From Methylobacterium marchantiae (GTDB lineage Bacteria; Pseudomonadota; Alphaproteobacteria; Rhizobiales; Beijerinckiaceae): a DNA stretch of 64,000 bases. Location: contig NZ_BPQT01000021.1 in NCBI RefSeq assembly GCF_022179405.1, forward strand, positions 26,090 to 90,089. Reading direction: 5' to 3'. Of this stretch, positions 1-7,702 are shown piece by piece. A model generated the notes under the pieces. That model did not search any database, was not told the origin of the DNA, and saw only the letters and a program-made list of their open reading frames with translations. The position numbers were made by a program, and so were the translations under genes. The first letter of the stretch is position 1. The number at the start of each line of letters is the position of its first letter.

Positions 1-94
1 CGATGGCGGCGAGCGGAAGAAAAGCCGCGAGGAAGGTGGACGCCAAAAGGCGGGACGCCGAGGAACGGGGTACGATGAGCAGGCGGCGGAGCAT
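1..94 (-). CDS. N-terminus of a secreted protein, probably tol-pal system protein YbgF/CpoB (partial)
   Basis: On the minus strand an ATG at 94-92 opens a frame that stays open for 31 codons to the window edge. The translation starts with MLRRLLIVPR and continues into a hydrophobic stretch (STFLAAFLPLAA), which is a typical Sec signal peptide. It lies 125 bp downstream of pal on the same strand, the place where ybgF/cpoB sits in most proteobacteria. The signal peptide is seen; the identity is inferred from position only, because the coiled-coil and TPR parts lie outside the window. Confidence 0.5.
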   Translation of the reverse strand, partial: MLRRLLIVPRSSASRLLASTFLAAFLPLAAI

Positions 95-219
95 GGGAAA
101 CGGCACCTGTGGTCGGATCGGACGAGGACACGGCCGCATCGGCGGCGTGCCGCCGATAGCAGATGCTCCGGGACGCGGCAAAAATGGGGCCGCGGCCGGA
201 AACGGCGAACGTCCGGTGC

Positions 220-720
220 TCAGGAGCCGGCGCCCCGGTCGAGGACCGTCACCGCGCGGCGGTTCTGGGACCAGCAGGAGATGTCGTTGCAGACCGCCAC
301 CGGGCGCTCCTTGCCGTAGGACACCGTGCGCATCCGTCCGGCGGCGAGGCCGCGCGAGGACAGGTAGTCCTTGACGGATTGCGCGCGACGCTCGCCCAGC
401 GAGAAATTGTACTCGCGGGTGCCGCGCTCGTCGGCATGGCCTTCGACCAGGAAGGTGTAGCGGGGATAGCGCTGCAGCCACTGGGCCTGCTTGTCGAGGG
501 TCGCCGTGGCGGTCGGGGTCAGGTCGGTCGAATCCGATTCGAAGAAGACCCGGTCGCCGATATTGACGACGAAATCCTGCGCGCTGCCCGGCGTGTTGGC
601 GCCGCCGGCAAATCCCGAAGCGTCGGCCAGATCCTTGTCGTTGGTGCAGGCGGCGACGCTGAGCGCGGCGCAGAGAGCCGCCGCGAGCGGAAACACGCGA
701 AAGCGCGCGGTCATGGACAT
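220..720 (-). CDS. pal: Peptidoglycan-associated lipoprotein Pal
   Basis: A 166-residue outer-membrane lipoprotein that links the outer membrane to peptidoglycan in the Tol-Pal complex. Residues 1-24 form a lipoprotein signal peptide with the lipobox VAAC; Cys25 would be lipidated. Residues about 55-160 are an OmpA-C domain, with the peptidoglycan-binding core VEGHADERGTREYN and a RRA motif near residue 110. Length is normal for Pal. The usual upstream tolB is absent: the next gene upstream on this strand is an Hpt protein, so pal is probably transcribed from its own promoter here, together with the downstream ybgF-like gene. Confidence 0.95.
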   Translation of the reverse strand: MSMTARFRVFPLAAALCAALSVAACTNDKDLADASGFAGGANTPGSAQDFVVNIGDRVFFESDSTDLTPTATATLDKQAQWLQRYPRYTFLVEGHADERGTREYNFSLGERRAQSVKDYLSSRGLAAGRMRTVSYGKERPVAVCNDISCWSQNRRAVTVLDRGAGS

Positions 721-1042
721 GATCTAGGTCTCCTCGGGCGGGACGACGGATGGAGTGGCGTTCCGCGGGGTCGTTCGGTGATGCGGTCGTTGTAGGTCGA
801 GCGGGTTAAGCGAAGGTTCCGTCAACCTTGACGGGACGTTTCACGCCCGAATTCCAGTCGCGCGATGTGTCATCCGGCACCTCTACTCGGGAAACCGGCT
901 TTCATGTTCGCACATCCCTCGTGTCGCACCTCAAATGCGGCGACCGCGCGACGAAGCGAGGCTTCCGACCGGGTCGCGGCGAGCCTGTGTCGTTGCGGCA
1001 ACGCAGCACGGGCCAGGCCGACCGTCGCTGGCCTCAGGACCG
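721..1042. other. Intergenic region upstream of pal
   Basis: About 320 bp between the pal start and the end of the Hpt gene. Several long open frames cross it on both strands, but they are arginine- and proline-rich shadows without recognisable motifs or good ribosome binding sites. It should hold the pal promoter; I see no clear -35/-10 pair. Confidence 0.4.
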
Positions 1043-1405
1043 TCACCGGTCGCGTGCCTCCAGGGTGCTGATCGCCGCCAGGGCACCAACGGCCGCCGCC
1101 CTGACGTCCCGCAGGAGAACGGAGACATCGGTGCCGGCGATGCACGCCCGCTCGATGTCCGAGCAGCGATGCGAGAGGTCCAGGAAGCCGAGGGATCCGC
1201 TGGACGACAGCAGGGCATGCGCATCCCGACCGAGCGCGCTGGGCTCGTCGTTTCCGATACGGAATCTCTCGCCGATCTCGACCCTGAGCAGCGACAGGAG
1301 CTGCATCAGATGGTCGTGGCCGAAGACGTCCTCGAGCTCGGCCAGCATGGCCGGATCGTAGACCTCGGATCGTGCGGAGGTGTCGCCCACCCCTTCGCTC
1401 GCCAT
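1043..1405 (-). CDS. Histidine phosphotransfer (Hpt) domain protein
   Basis: A single-domain Hpt protein of about 120 residues, which would shuttle phosphate between a hybrid sensor kinase and a response regulator in the cytoplasm. The helix with the phospho-accepting histidine reads DAHALLSSSGSLGFLDLS, with His63 (numbering from the chosen start). The family consensus is HxLKGS; here Lys and Gly are replaced by Leu and Ser, so phosphotransfer activity is not assured. The start at 1405 was chosen because GAGG lies five bases upstream; three further in-frame ATGs at 1420, 1435 and 1450 lie in a 15-bp tandem repeat. It is divergent from a receiver-domain gene, which is a plausible partner. Confidence 0.8.
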   Translation of the reverse strand: MASEGVGDTSARSEVYDPAMLAELEDVFGHDHLMQLLSLLRVEIGERFRIGNDEPSALGRDAHALLSSSGSLGFLDLSHRCSDIERACIAGTDVSVLLRDVRAAAVGALAAISTLEARDR

Positions 1406-1415
1406 CGTCCTCGCC

Positions 1416-1460
1416 GTCATTGGCCCTGCCGTCATTGGCCCTGCCGTCATTGGCCTTGCC
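1416..1460. repeat. Three 15-bp tandem repeats carrying in-frame start codons
   Basis: The unit GTCATTGGCCCTGCC occurs three times in a row (the third has one change). Read on the minus strand each unit contains GGCAGGGCCA followed by ATG or its equivalent, so the Hpt gene has stacked in-frame ATG codons at 1450, 1435 and 1420 ahead of the likely start at 1405. Because the unit is a multiple of three, copy-number change keeps the reading frame. Confidence 0.8.
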
Positions 1461-1584
1461 CATCTCAGGAATGTGGCCGAACGAACGAGGGTTCTGAACG
1501 CCCGGCAACCGAATCAACGTTGTCGTTGAGAGAAGCTTAACCATTACAGCATTCATTTATCGATGCAAAAAGTCGATGGTCCGC

Positions 1585-1992
1585 ATGAGTGACGCGCCGA
1601 AAGTTCTGATCGTGGAGGACAACTACCTCCTGCTGGATATGCTGACGACGCAGTGCGAGCGAGCCGGCCTTGCAGTGGTCGCTGCTTCCAGCGGCGAGGC
1701 TGCTCTGACGCTGCTCAGGACTCACGGCCGCGACCTGGACTGGTTGCTGACAGACATCCATCTTCCCGGAATGATCGACGGCTGGATGGTGGCCGATGTC
1801 TTTCGCGAGCTTCGCCCGGACAGGCCGGTCATCTACGCATCCACCAATGCGCATTTCGAGCGCAGGCCGTTGCGGGGCAGTCTGGCGGTCCGTAAGCCGT
1901 TTCAGGTTCGCGAGATCGTCGCCCTCGCCCGGATGATGGCGACCGAGCGCGGCCTGGCCCCCTTATCGTCCCCGCATTACGCGTCGGCCTGA
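1585..1992 (+). CDS. Single-domain response regulator (receiver)
   Basis: A 135-residue CheY-like receiver with no output domain. It shows the acidic pair in VLIVEDN (Glu11, Asp12), the phospho-acceptor Asp57 in LLTDIHLPG, a Thr/Ser position in the strand IYAST, and the conserved Lys in VRKPF near residue 107. The start at 1585 (MSDAPK) is chosen; an in-frame ATG at 1576 would add three residues. It is divergent from the Hpt gene across about 180 bp and convergent with the diguanylate cyclase gene, so the three probably form a local signalling group. Which sensor kinase feeds it is unknown. Confidence 0.9.
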   Translation: MSDAPKVLIVEDNYLLLDMLTTQCERAGLAVVAASSGEAALTLLRTHGRDLDWLLTDIHLPGMIDGWMVADVFRELRPDRPVIYASTNAHFERRPLRGSLAVRKPFQVREIVALARMMATERGLAPLSSPHYASA

Positions 1993-2003
1993 GGCGATCG
2001 CCC

Positions 2004-3044
2004 TCACTCCGCGGGCGCTGCCAGACGAAATGTGCCGCGGCCCGCTGCCTTAGCGGCATAGAGCGCCGTGTCGGCCCGCGCAAAGATGTTCTCCGGGGTG
2101 GAGAGCGACATGGTCGCGATGCCGACCGAGGCGCCTATGGCGAAGGTCCGCTCCTCCGAGACGATCGGTCGTCCCATGGCGCCGATGATCCGTTCCGCCA
2201 GGGCGCAGAGGCCTTCCGTGCCGATGGCAGCGTCCACCACGATCCCGAATTCGTCGCCCCCGACGCGGGCGACGAACTCCGTGTGACGGCATGTCTCCCT
2301 CAGGCGGCGCCCGACCTCGACGAGGCAGATGTCGCCGGCCGTATGGCCATAGGTGTCGTTGACCTGCTTGAAACCGTCGAGGTCGATGAGGACGAGGGCG
2401 CCCTCCCGTCCCATGTCGGCGAGCCGGGCCTGGAAGACGCTGCGATTGGGCAGGCCCGTCAGGGTGTCGAACTCGGCGAGGTAGCGGGTGCGATCGGAGA
2501 GGAGCTTTTCCTCGGTGATGTCCTGCTTCATGCCGAAGATGCGGACGGGCGCGTCGTCCTCGCATTCGACGGTCGCGGTCAGCCTGATCCAGCGCCGGTT
2601 GCCCATCGCCGTCACGATCTCGGCGTCGAGGCTGAAACCGCTGCGCTCTGCGATCGCGCGGGTCCGGACTTCCTCGAGCTGTGCCCTCGATCCCGGGCTG
2701 TAGCATTCGAGGGTGGTCTTGCGATCCACCGGCGAGCCGACCGGCAGATCGAAGATCCGGTAGACGGTGTCGGTCCAGGTCAGGGCTTCGTCTGCGAGGC
2801 GGCATTCCCAGACCCCGATCCGGGCCGCGGCCGACGCGCGCTCGAAGATCTTGCGGCTATGGGCGAGGGACAGTTCCTGCTGGCTGATGATCAGGGCCTG
2901 CGCCTCGATCCGCGTCTGAAGCGCCGCGATCAGGGTCGCATCGCCGCCGTTCTCGATCGTAATCACCTCTCCGTCCGACGTATCCACATCGAGGTGGATC
3001 AAGACGTTCGGGGTTATCGATCTGTCGGAGGCGACATCGTGCAT
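2004..3044 (-). CDS. PAS-GGDEF diguanylate cyclase
   Basis: A 346-residue cytosolic protein expected to make cyclic di-GMP. Residues about 30-70 are helical, possibly a coiled coil; about 71-160 form a PAS fold ending in the PAC-like sequence FGMKQDITEEK; about 165-340 form a GGDEF domain with the intact active-site motif RVGGDEF and the nucleotide-binding DLDGFKQVND. The inhibitory I-site, normally RxxD five residues before GGDEF, reads RHTE, so product inhibition may be weak. No membrane segment. The stop lies 12 bp from the end of the convergent receiver gene. Confidence 0.93.
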   Translation of the reverse strand: MHDVASDRSITPNVLIHLDVDTSDGEVITIENGGDATLIAALQTRIEAQALIISQQELSLAHSRKIFERASAAARIGVWECRLADEALTWTDTVYRIFDLPVGSPVDRKTTLECYSPGSRAQLEEVRTRAIAERSGFSLDAEIVTAMGNRRWIRLTATVECEDDAPVRIFGMKQDITEEKLLSDRTRYLAEFDTLTGLPNRSVFQARLADMGREGALVLIDLDGFKQVNDTYGHTAGDICLVEVGRRLRETCRHTEFVARVGGDEFGIVVDAAIGTEGLCALAERIIGAMGRPIVSEERTFAIGASVGIATMSLSTPENIFARADTALYAAKAAGRGTFRLAAPAE

Positions 3045-3181
3045 CGGTGTCTCCCGGCCAGGGAATGTATGACAACATACGGTGACAGTACCGAGTGAGC
3101 GATTAACCTTTCCTCTCTCGTCGGCAAGCTACGAAAATGCCGCGCCTCAGCGAACAGGGAGCTTCCGTTGCGGTGGGCGGT

Positions 3182-4105
3182 CTATTGCAGATGCCTCGCA
3201 TAGGTGTCGCCCGCCGCGCGTTTCAGTTCCGCTCCGGCGTCCCGTCCGATCCGGGCGGCGTCCGATGCCGGGCCGGAGCGATGGACGGCCCAATGGACTG
3301 AGCCGTCGGGAAGGAACAGCAGGCCGTCGAGGGTCAGCATCTCACCCTCGATCCGTGCCAGGGCCGCGATCGGCGTGCGGCACGATCCGTCGAGTTCGGC
3401 CAGCAGGCCGCGCTCGGCTGCGAGTTCGGCCGTGGAGGTGGCGGATTCGAGAGGCCTCAGCAGGGCCCGGATGTCGGCATCCGCCTCCCGGCATTCGATG
3501 CCGAGGGCGCCTTGTGCCACTGCGGGGAGCATCTCGTCGACGGCGAGAACGCTTCGCGCCATATCGGCCATGCCGAGACGTTCGAGGCCGCAGAGTGCCA
3601 GGAGCGTCGCCTCGCAGGTGCCCTCTTCGAGCTTGCGCATCCGGGTATTGGCGTTGCCGCGCATGGGGACGATGCGCAGGTCCGGCCGCCGCATCAGGAC
3701 CTGGGCGGCCCGGCGCAGGGACGAGGTGCCAACGCGCGCACCCGCCGCGAGACCGGCAAAGCCGTCCGATTGCGTGGAGAGGAAGGCGTCGCGCGGATCG
3801 TCCCGCTCCAGGATGCACGCGATGACCAGCCCGTCCGGCAGCCAGGTCTCAACGTCCTTCATCGAATGCACGGCCACGTCGACCACATCGGCGAAGAGCG
3901 CCTGTTCGAGCTCTTTCGTGAAGAGGCCCTTGCCGCCGATCTCCGAGAGCGGCCGGTCGAGGATGCGGTCGGCCACCGTGTTGACCACCACGAGTTCCGC
4001 CTCCAGCCCTGGATTGGCCGCGACGATCTTGTCGCGGACCATCCCCGTCTGCGCGAGGGCCATCGGGCTGCCTCGGGTGCCGATGCGGAGGGGGCGCTGG
4101 ATCAT
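3182..4105 (-). CDS. hemC: Porphobilinogen deaminase (hydroxymethylbilane synthase)
   Basis: Condenses four porphobilinogen molecules to hydroxymethylbilane in tetrapyrrole synthesis. The 307-residue protein has all family landmarks: IGTRGSPMALAQ at residues 8-19, the catalytic Asp84 in HSMKD, the substrate-binding arginines in TSSLRR and RGNANTR, and Cys242 in DGSCRTP, which carries the dipyrromethane cofactor. Length is normal. It stands alone, with the minus-strand PAS-GGDEF gene downstream across a 137-bp gap. Confidence 0.98.
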   Translation of the reverse strand: MIQRPLRIGTRGSPMALAQTGMVRDKIVAANPGLEAELVVVNTVADRILDRPLSEIGGKGLFTKELEQALFADVVDVAVHSMKDVETWLPDGLVIACILERDDPRDAFLSTQSDGFAGLAAGARVGTSSLRRAAQVLMRRPDLRIVPMRGNANTRMRKLEEGTCEATLLALCGLERLGMADMARSVLAVDEMLPAVAQGALGIECREADADIRALLRPLESATSTAELAAERGLLAELDGSCRTPIAALARIEGEMLTLDGLLFLPDGSVHWAVHRSGPASDAARIGRDAGAELKRAAGDTYARHLQ

Positions 4106-4300
4106 GGGCGACTGACGCTTGTGCAGGACGCTTCGGACAAGACCGCCTTTTCGAGGCTGTCATCCTTCAGTACGCAGTCGACGGACGGCTGTCACCGTGC
4201 CGATCGTCATCCTCCGGAGCTTCTGCATCGGCTGGATCGCCCGTGCACGGCTTCTTTGGCGTGCCCGTGATTATCCGAATCTTACGAAGTTCGGGGAACG

Positions 4301-4720
4301 ATGCCTCTCTCTGCGATCGAGACGACGGTGATGGCCAGGAGCAAGCTCGAACGGTTTCGTGACGCGCATTTCCCCGACGGCGACGAGGATCTCGACCGCC
4401 CGCCCGAGCAAGGACCTCCGCCGCGGCGCAGGGAGGAGGTACGATCCGACCAAGCAAGATCCGGCGGGGCAAGATCCGGCAACGCGCGACGCCGGTCGGG
4501 CCAAGGCGGATTCGCCCGTACCTATCTCGGCTTCAGGCTCCTTCTGATGCTCGGGCCGCTGGCCTTCCTGCTCCTGTCGATCTTCGTGGAATGCGGATAC
4601 CGCCCGTCCTCGATGATGCCGGAATTCCTCAGGACCACCGCCTGCGCGCGACGGGACATCACCCGGCACACCCTCTCCATCGAAACGACGCTCAGGACGA
4701 TATCCGACCGCCTTCGCTGA
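4301..4720 (+). CDS. Small single-pass membrane protein, unknown function
   Basis: A 139-residue protein with a charged N-terminal half rich in Arg, Asp, Pro and Gln, one membrane segment at about residues 78-97 (LLLMLGPLAFLLLSIFVE) and a C-terminal tail of about 40 residues with two cysteines. GGGGAACG precedes the ATG at 4301; an in-frame ATG at 4331 (MARSKLERF) is an alternative. The tail resembles that of the next gene in spacing: a Cys-x-Tyr just after the membrane segment, a second Cys about 17 residues on, and a helical end. I do not recognise a named family. Confidence 0.65.
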   Translation: MPLSAIETTVMARSKLERFRDAHFPDGDEDLDRPPEQGPPPRRREEVRSDQARSGGARSGNARRRSGQGGFARTYLGFRLLLMLGPLAFLLLSIFVECGYRPSSMMPEFLRTTACARRDITRHTLSIETTLRTISDRLR

Positions 4721-4865
4721 GCCGCGTCACCCGACTCGATCGACCGTCCCCGATTCGAGGTGCCGTATTTAACCGTATTCCGGCAACGGCGGAGCGCTGC
4801 GTAGTTCCGGCAGACACAACGCAGGGTTTCGATGATACGAATCGCTCGAGCTTTTCGAGGGTGTG

Positions 4866-5276
4866 ATGTCGCCTGTCCTGGCCAACCGAACCCCATTCCG
4901 TGCCGGTGCCGGCTTCTTCCACGCGCGCGCCGAGCGCGATGCCGCCACTCCGGCGCGCACTACCCATCAGGATGTCGCCAGGGACATTCTGTATGCACGC
5001 GGATCTCTGCATGAAGATTCCGACGATGCGGATCGGCCGCGGCGTCTCTTCGGCCGCGGATGGCTCTTCTGGTTCCTGCTGGATGCCAGCCTGATCGTCC
5101 TGCCCGTCCCGCTCGTCGTGATGGTGCCGCCGGTGATGAATTGCCGCTACATCGAGACCAATGTCGGCTTCTACGCGGGCGATTCCTTCAGGTCCTGCGT
5201 CGGCGACGGCATCTCGGAGCGCTGGGCGCTTCTCGACAGCCGCATGAAGATGCTGGTCCGCCAATCCGGGCGGTGA
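4866..5276 (+). CDS. Small single-pass membrane protein, likely paralogue of the preceding gene
   Basis: A 136-residue protein with a soluble N-terminal region of about 65 residues (acidic patch EDSDDAD), a membrane segment at about 70-90 (WLFWFLLDASLIVLPVPL), and a C-terminal tail beginning NCRYIETN with a second Cys in FRSCVGDG. GAGG sits five bases before the ATG at 4866; a GTG directly upstream (4863) is also in frame. Same strand as the gene at 4301, 145 bp downstream, with the same overall plan. Function unknown. Confidence 0.7.
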   Translation: MSPVLANRTPFRAGAGFFHARAERDAATPARTTHQDVARDILYARGSLHEDSDDADRPRRLFGRGWLFWFLLDASLIVLPVPLVVMVPPVMNCRYIETNVGFYAGDSFRSCVGDGISERWALLDSRMKMLVRQSGR

Positions 5277-5288
5277 TCGTCTCCGGCG

Positions 5289-5588
5289 TCAGAAAGCCTG
5301 GAGTGTGAGCTCCGTATGCTCGACGCTGGGCGGTCCCTCGAAACACGGCGAGACCATCGCGCGGTAATCCTTCCAGGCCTGCGAGCCGGTGAACAGTTCG
5401 GTATGGTCGGCGAGGGTCTCCCACTCGATCAGGAGCCGGTAGCGCTGCGGCTTCTCGACGGAGCGGCGCACCGCGAAGCTCCTGCAGCCCTTGGCGGCTT
5501 TGAAGATCTCCGAGGCCTTGGCGATGTTGGCCTCGAACTCCGCCTCCATACCGGCCTTGATGTCGATCTGCGCGATTTCGAGGATCAT
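5289..5588 (-). CDS. Antibiotic biosynthesis monooxygenase (ABM) domain protein
   Basis: A 99-residue single-domain protein of the dimeric alpha-beta barrel ABM superfamily. Recognisable features are the opening beta strand ILEIAQIDIKAGMEAEFE, the central strand RYRLLIEWETLADHTE and a helix with SQAWKDYRAMV. Members range from quinol monooxygenases to proteins of unknown role, so no substrate can be given. It starts 37 bp after the stop of the Kdo hydroxylase-like gene on the same strand and is probably co-transcribed with it. Confidence 0.85.
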   Translation of the reverse strand: MILEIAQIDIKAGMEAEFEANIAKASEIFKAAKGCRSFAVRRSVEKPQRYRLLIEWETLADHTELFTGSQAWKDYRAMVSPCFEGPPSVEHTELTLQAF

Positions 5589-5625
5589 GGTGCGGTCCTA
5601 AATCCGTATCGATGCGAGTGGGACG

Positions 5626-6492
5626 TCACTGCAGCTTGCGCCCGAGCTTCCTGGCCAGGATGCGCTGAGGGCTGCGCTCCGGATCGGCCTGGCTGGTGAC
5701 GGGCAGGTATGCGGTCTGTTCCAGCATGTAGCGGCCGCCCATGGCGCCATGCATGACGAGGTCTGAGAACGTCACCCAGGTCTGGCCCGGGGCGAACTGC
5801 ACATCGGCCTGGGGTGCCTTCGCCTGATACTCCATGTCCTGTTTGAGGGCATCGTGGAGGTGCAGCATCAGGTGATCGTATTCGGAGCGACGCGCCTTGG
5901 TGATGCGGAGGGCCGCCAGTACCCGGGCCGAGAAGGGCGAGTAGCCGGGCAGGCGCGGCAGGAACTTCTCCGCCATCGAGCCGAAATCCTCGCCCACCCG
6001 CCACAGGCGCGGCTGCCCGTCCGGGTTGACGTTGCGGAAGATGCGCAGGATGCGCTTCTCGCCGATCGGGTTGGACGGGAAGGCGTCCACGTGGAGCCGG
6101 GTATCGTCGCGGCGCCAGCTCAGCTTGCGCTGGTCCACCTCGAACGGGCGATACGACGTGCCGGCCAGCGAGACCTTGCCGGTATAGGCCGGCAGGTGCC
6201 GGTCGATCAGGCCCTGCGCGAAGGCCTTGTAGCGGATGAGGAGTTGGCGAAGCGCCTCCTGCTCCTCGGGCGTTCCGGCCGCGCCCCTGAGGGCGGCTTC
6301 CTTGCCGCGGATGTTGACGTTCTTGGCCTTTCCGTCGGCGAAGGGACGCTGGACGAAGCGCTGCTCGAAATCGCTGAAGGGAAAGTCTTCGTCGTGGAAG
6401 ACCAGGACCGAACCGCTCTCCAGCGCATCGACCAGGGAGTGAGCGCCGGGAGCTGATCCGTCGCGGGCGACGGAAAGGATCGGGCTGATCAT
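5626..6492 (-). CDS. Putative Kdo hydroxylase, Fe(II)/2-oxoglutarate dioxygenase family
   Basis: A 288-residue protein that resembles the Kdo 3-hydroxylase (KdoO) family, which converts the Kdo sugar of lipopolysaccharide to Ko. The iron-binding facial triad is visible as His134-x-Asp136 in RLHVDAFPSNP and a distal His248 in SDLVMHGAMGG, with an Arg soon after that would bind 2-oxoglutarate. The chosen start MISPILSVAR (6492) has GAGG twelve bases upstream; the longer open frame to 6759 is Arg/Pro-rich and unlikely. No membrane segment. Family assignment is by recall of the motif pattern; a different 2-oxoglutarate oxygenase is possible. Confidence 0.75.
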   Translation of the reverse strand: MISPILSVARDGSAPGAHSLVDALESGSVLVFHDEDFPFSDFEQRFVQRPFADGKAKNVNIRGKEAALRGAAGTPEEQEALRQLLIRYKAFAQGLIDRHLPAYTGKVSLAGTSYRPFEVDQRKLSWRRDDTRLHVDAFPSNPIGEKRILRIFRNVNPDGQPRLWRVGEDFGSMAEKFLPRLPGYSPFSARVLAALRITKARRSEYDHLMLHLHDALKQDMEYQAKAPQADVQFAPGQTWVTFSDLVMHGAMGGRYMLEQTAYLPVTSQADPERSPQRILARKLGRKLQ

Positions 6493-6773
6493 CGGGGAAG
6501 CGTCCTCAAAGCCGCGTATGGCGCGGTTTAACCGAAGGCCGGGCTTTCCGCCAAGGGCAGCATAAAGCGCAGCATCTTCAGCCATACGACGCCCCGCTCC
6601 CGATGCATTAGCGGTGGATGACGTCGACGGCCGGTTGTCATCGCGCCAGGGCGGGCTCAACCATGGCTGACCGACCGATGGCATCCGTCGCAACCTTGGC
6701 GCACGCCCGACCGTTCTTCCTGGTCGCGGCCAGGTTCGAAGGTTCGGCCGCGACGGCAACGAGGAAGCCGACG

Positions 6774-7217
6774 ATGGCGACGTTGAAGGAATTCGAGGAG
6801 TCGTTGCGCGAGCACGGCATGAACATGGCGCTCGCCCTATTGGAGCGGATGCGCGAGCGCGACAGGGCGACGCGCACGATCAAGCCGGCCCGGCGCCTCA
6901 CCGGGCAGAAGATGACACCGGACCTCGCCAGGGCGATCCTCGACCTCCACGCCTCCACGGGAATGACCCAGCAGGAGATCGCCTTCAAGGTCGGGGTGAA
7001 CCAAGGCCGGGTCAACGAAGTGATCAAGCGCGGCAAGTGGCTGAACGACGATCCGAACGCGCCCGAGGCTGTGGCCCGTGACAAGGCGAAGGCCAGGATG
7101 CGGGGCGAGCCGAAGCGGGACCGCCCGGCACCGAAGCCGCCCGCCCGCAAGGAGAGGCCTGCGGCCTCGCCGCGCAGGCAGAGCCCGCAGGGACAGCTGA
7201 TGTTCGGCGATCTCTGA
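6774..7217 (+). CDS. Helix-turn-helix DNA-binding protein
   Basis: A 147-residue basic protein. Residues about 60-95 form a helix-turn-helix, MTQQEIAFKVGVNQGRVNE, like the recognition region of resolvases and sigma-70 region 4. The C-terminal third (from about residue 105) is a Lys/Arg/Pro-rich tail (RDRPAPKPPARKERPAA) that is probably disordered and may bind nucleic acid. Start 6774 is supported by GAGGAAG seven bases upstream; the longer frame upstream is not convincing. No catalytic residues of a recombinase are visible. Target unknown. Confidence 0.8.
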   Translation: MATLKEFEESLREHGMNMALALLERMRERDRATRTIKPARRLTGQKMTPDLARAILDLHASTGMTQQEIAFKVGVNQGRVNEVIKRGKWLNDDPNAPEAVARDKAKARMRGEPKRDRPAPKPPARKERPAASPRRQSPQGQLMFGDL

Positions 7218-7321
7218 GAAGAGACCGAAACTTGGAAGAGACCGAAACCTGACGGGCCGGTCCGGAGTTGCTCTCGGCCGACCGTGCGATTCTGCGCGGT
7301 CGGGACGAGGTTCATTCAAGC

Positions 7322-7645
7322 GTGGTCAAGGTCTCCCGTCTCATCGGCACGCTCGCCATCCTGGGCGTCGCCTCGCAGGTCATGATCCGGCCCACCCTCG
7401 CGCAGCGGGCCTCCACCACCGACATGACCTGCGCTCAGGCGCAGGCGACGGTCACCCGGAGCCGAGGTATCGTGCTGGGCACGGGCGGGGCCACCTACGA
7501 CCGCTTCGTGCGCGACCGGGGTTTCTGCGAGGTCACCGAGATCACCGTCCCGGCCTATGCCCCCACCCGCGACGATCCGAATTGCCTCGTGGGCTATCGC
7601 TGCCGGGAGCCGAGCCGCGGCGATCGTTTCTTCGGCGGGTACTGA
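7322..7645 (+). CDS. Small secreted cysteine-containing protein, unknown function
   Basis: A 107-residue protein starting at GTG 7322 with GAGG upstream. Residues 1-28 are a signal peptide (RLIGTLAILGVASQVMI) with a likely cleavage after Ala in TLAQ. The mature part has four cysteines (DMTCAQAQ, RGFCEV, PNCLVGYRC) that could form two disulphides in the periplasm. I recognise the pattern TCAQA...GxxxLxTG...YDRFV...FC as one seen in conserved hypothetical proteins of Hyphomicrobiales, but no function is known to me. Confidence 0.8.
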   Translation: MVKVSRLIGTLAILGVASQVMIRPTLAQRASTTDMTCAQAQATVTRSRGIVLGTGGATYDRFVRDRGFCEVTEITVPAYAPTRDDPNCLVGYRCREPSRGDRFFGGY

Positions 7646-7651
7646 CCATGA

Positions 7652-7680
7652 GAAAACGCCCCGGCATCGCGGCCGGGGCG
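7652..7680 (-). terminator. Intrinsic terminator of hsp20
   Basis: Perfect 9-bp stem CGCCCCGGC / GCCGGGGCG (7657-7665 and 7672-7680) with a six-base loop. On the minus strand it is followed by TTTTCTC, so it would end the hsp20 transcript; on the plus strand there is no T-run. Confidence 0.8.
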
Positions 7681-7702
7681 CCCCTCTTCGTAACAGTGGC
7701 GA

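Noticed and set aside
163-795. Plus-strand frame antisense to pal
   Set aside because: It is the shadow of pal in a high-GC genome; pal has a clear lipobox and OmpA domain on the minus strand.
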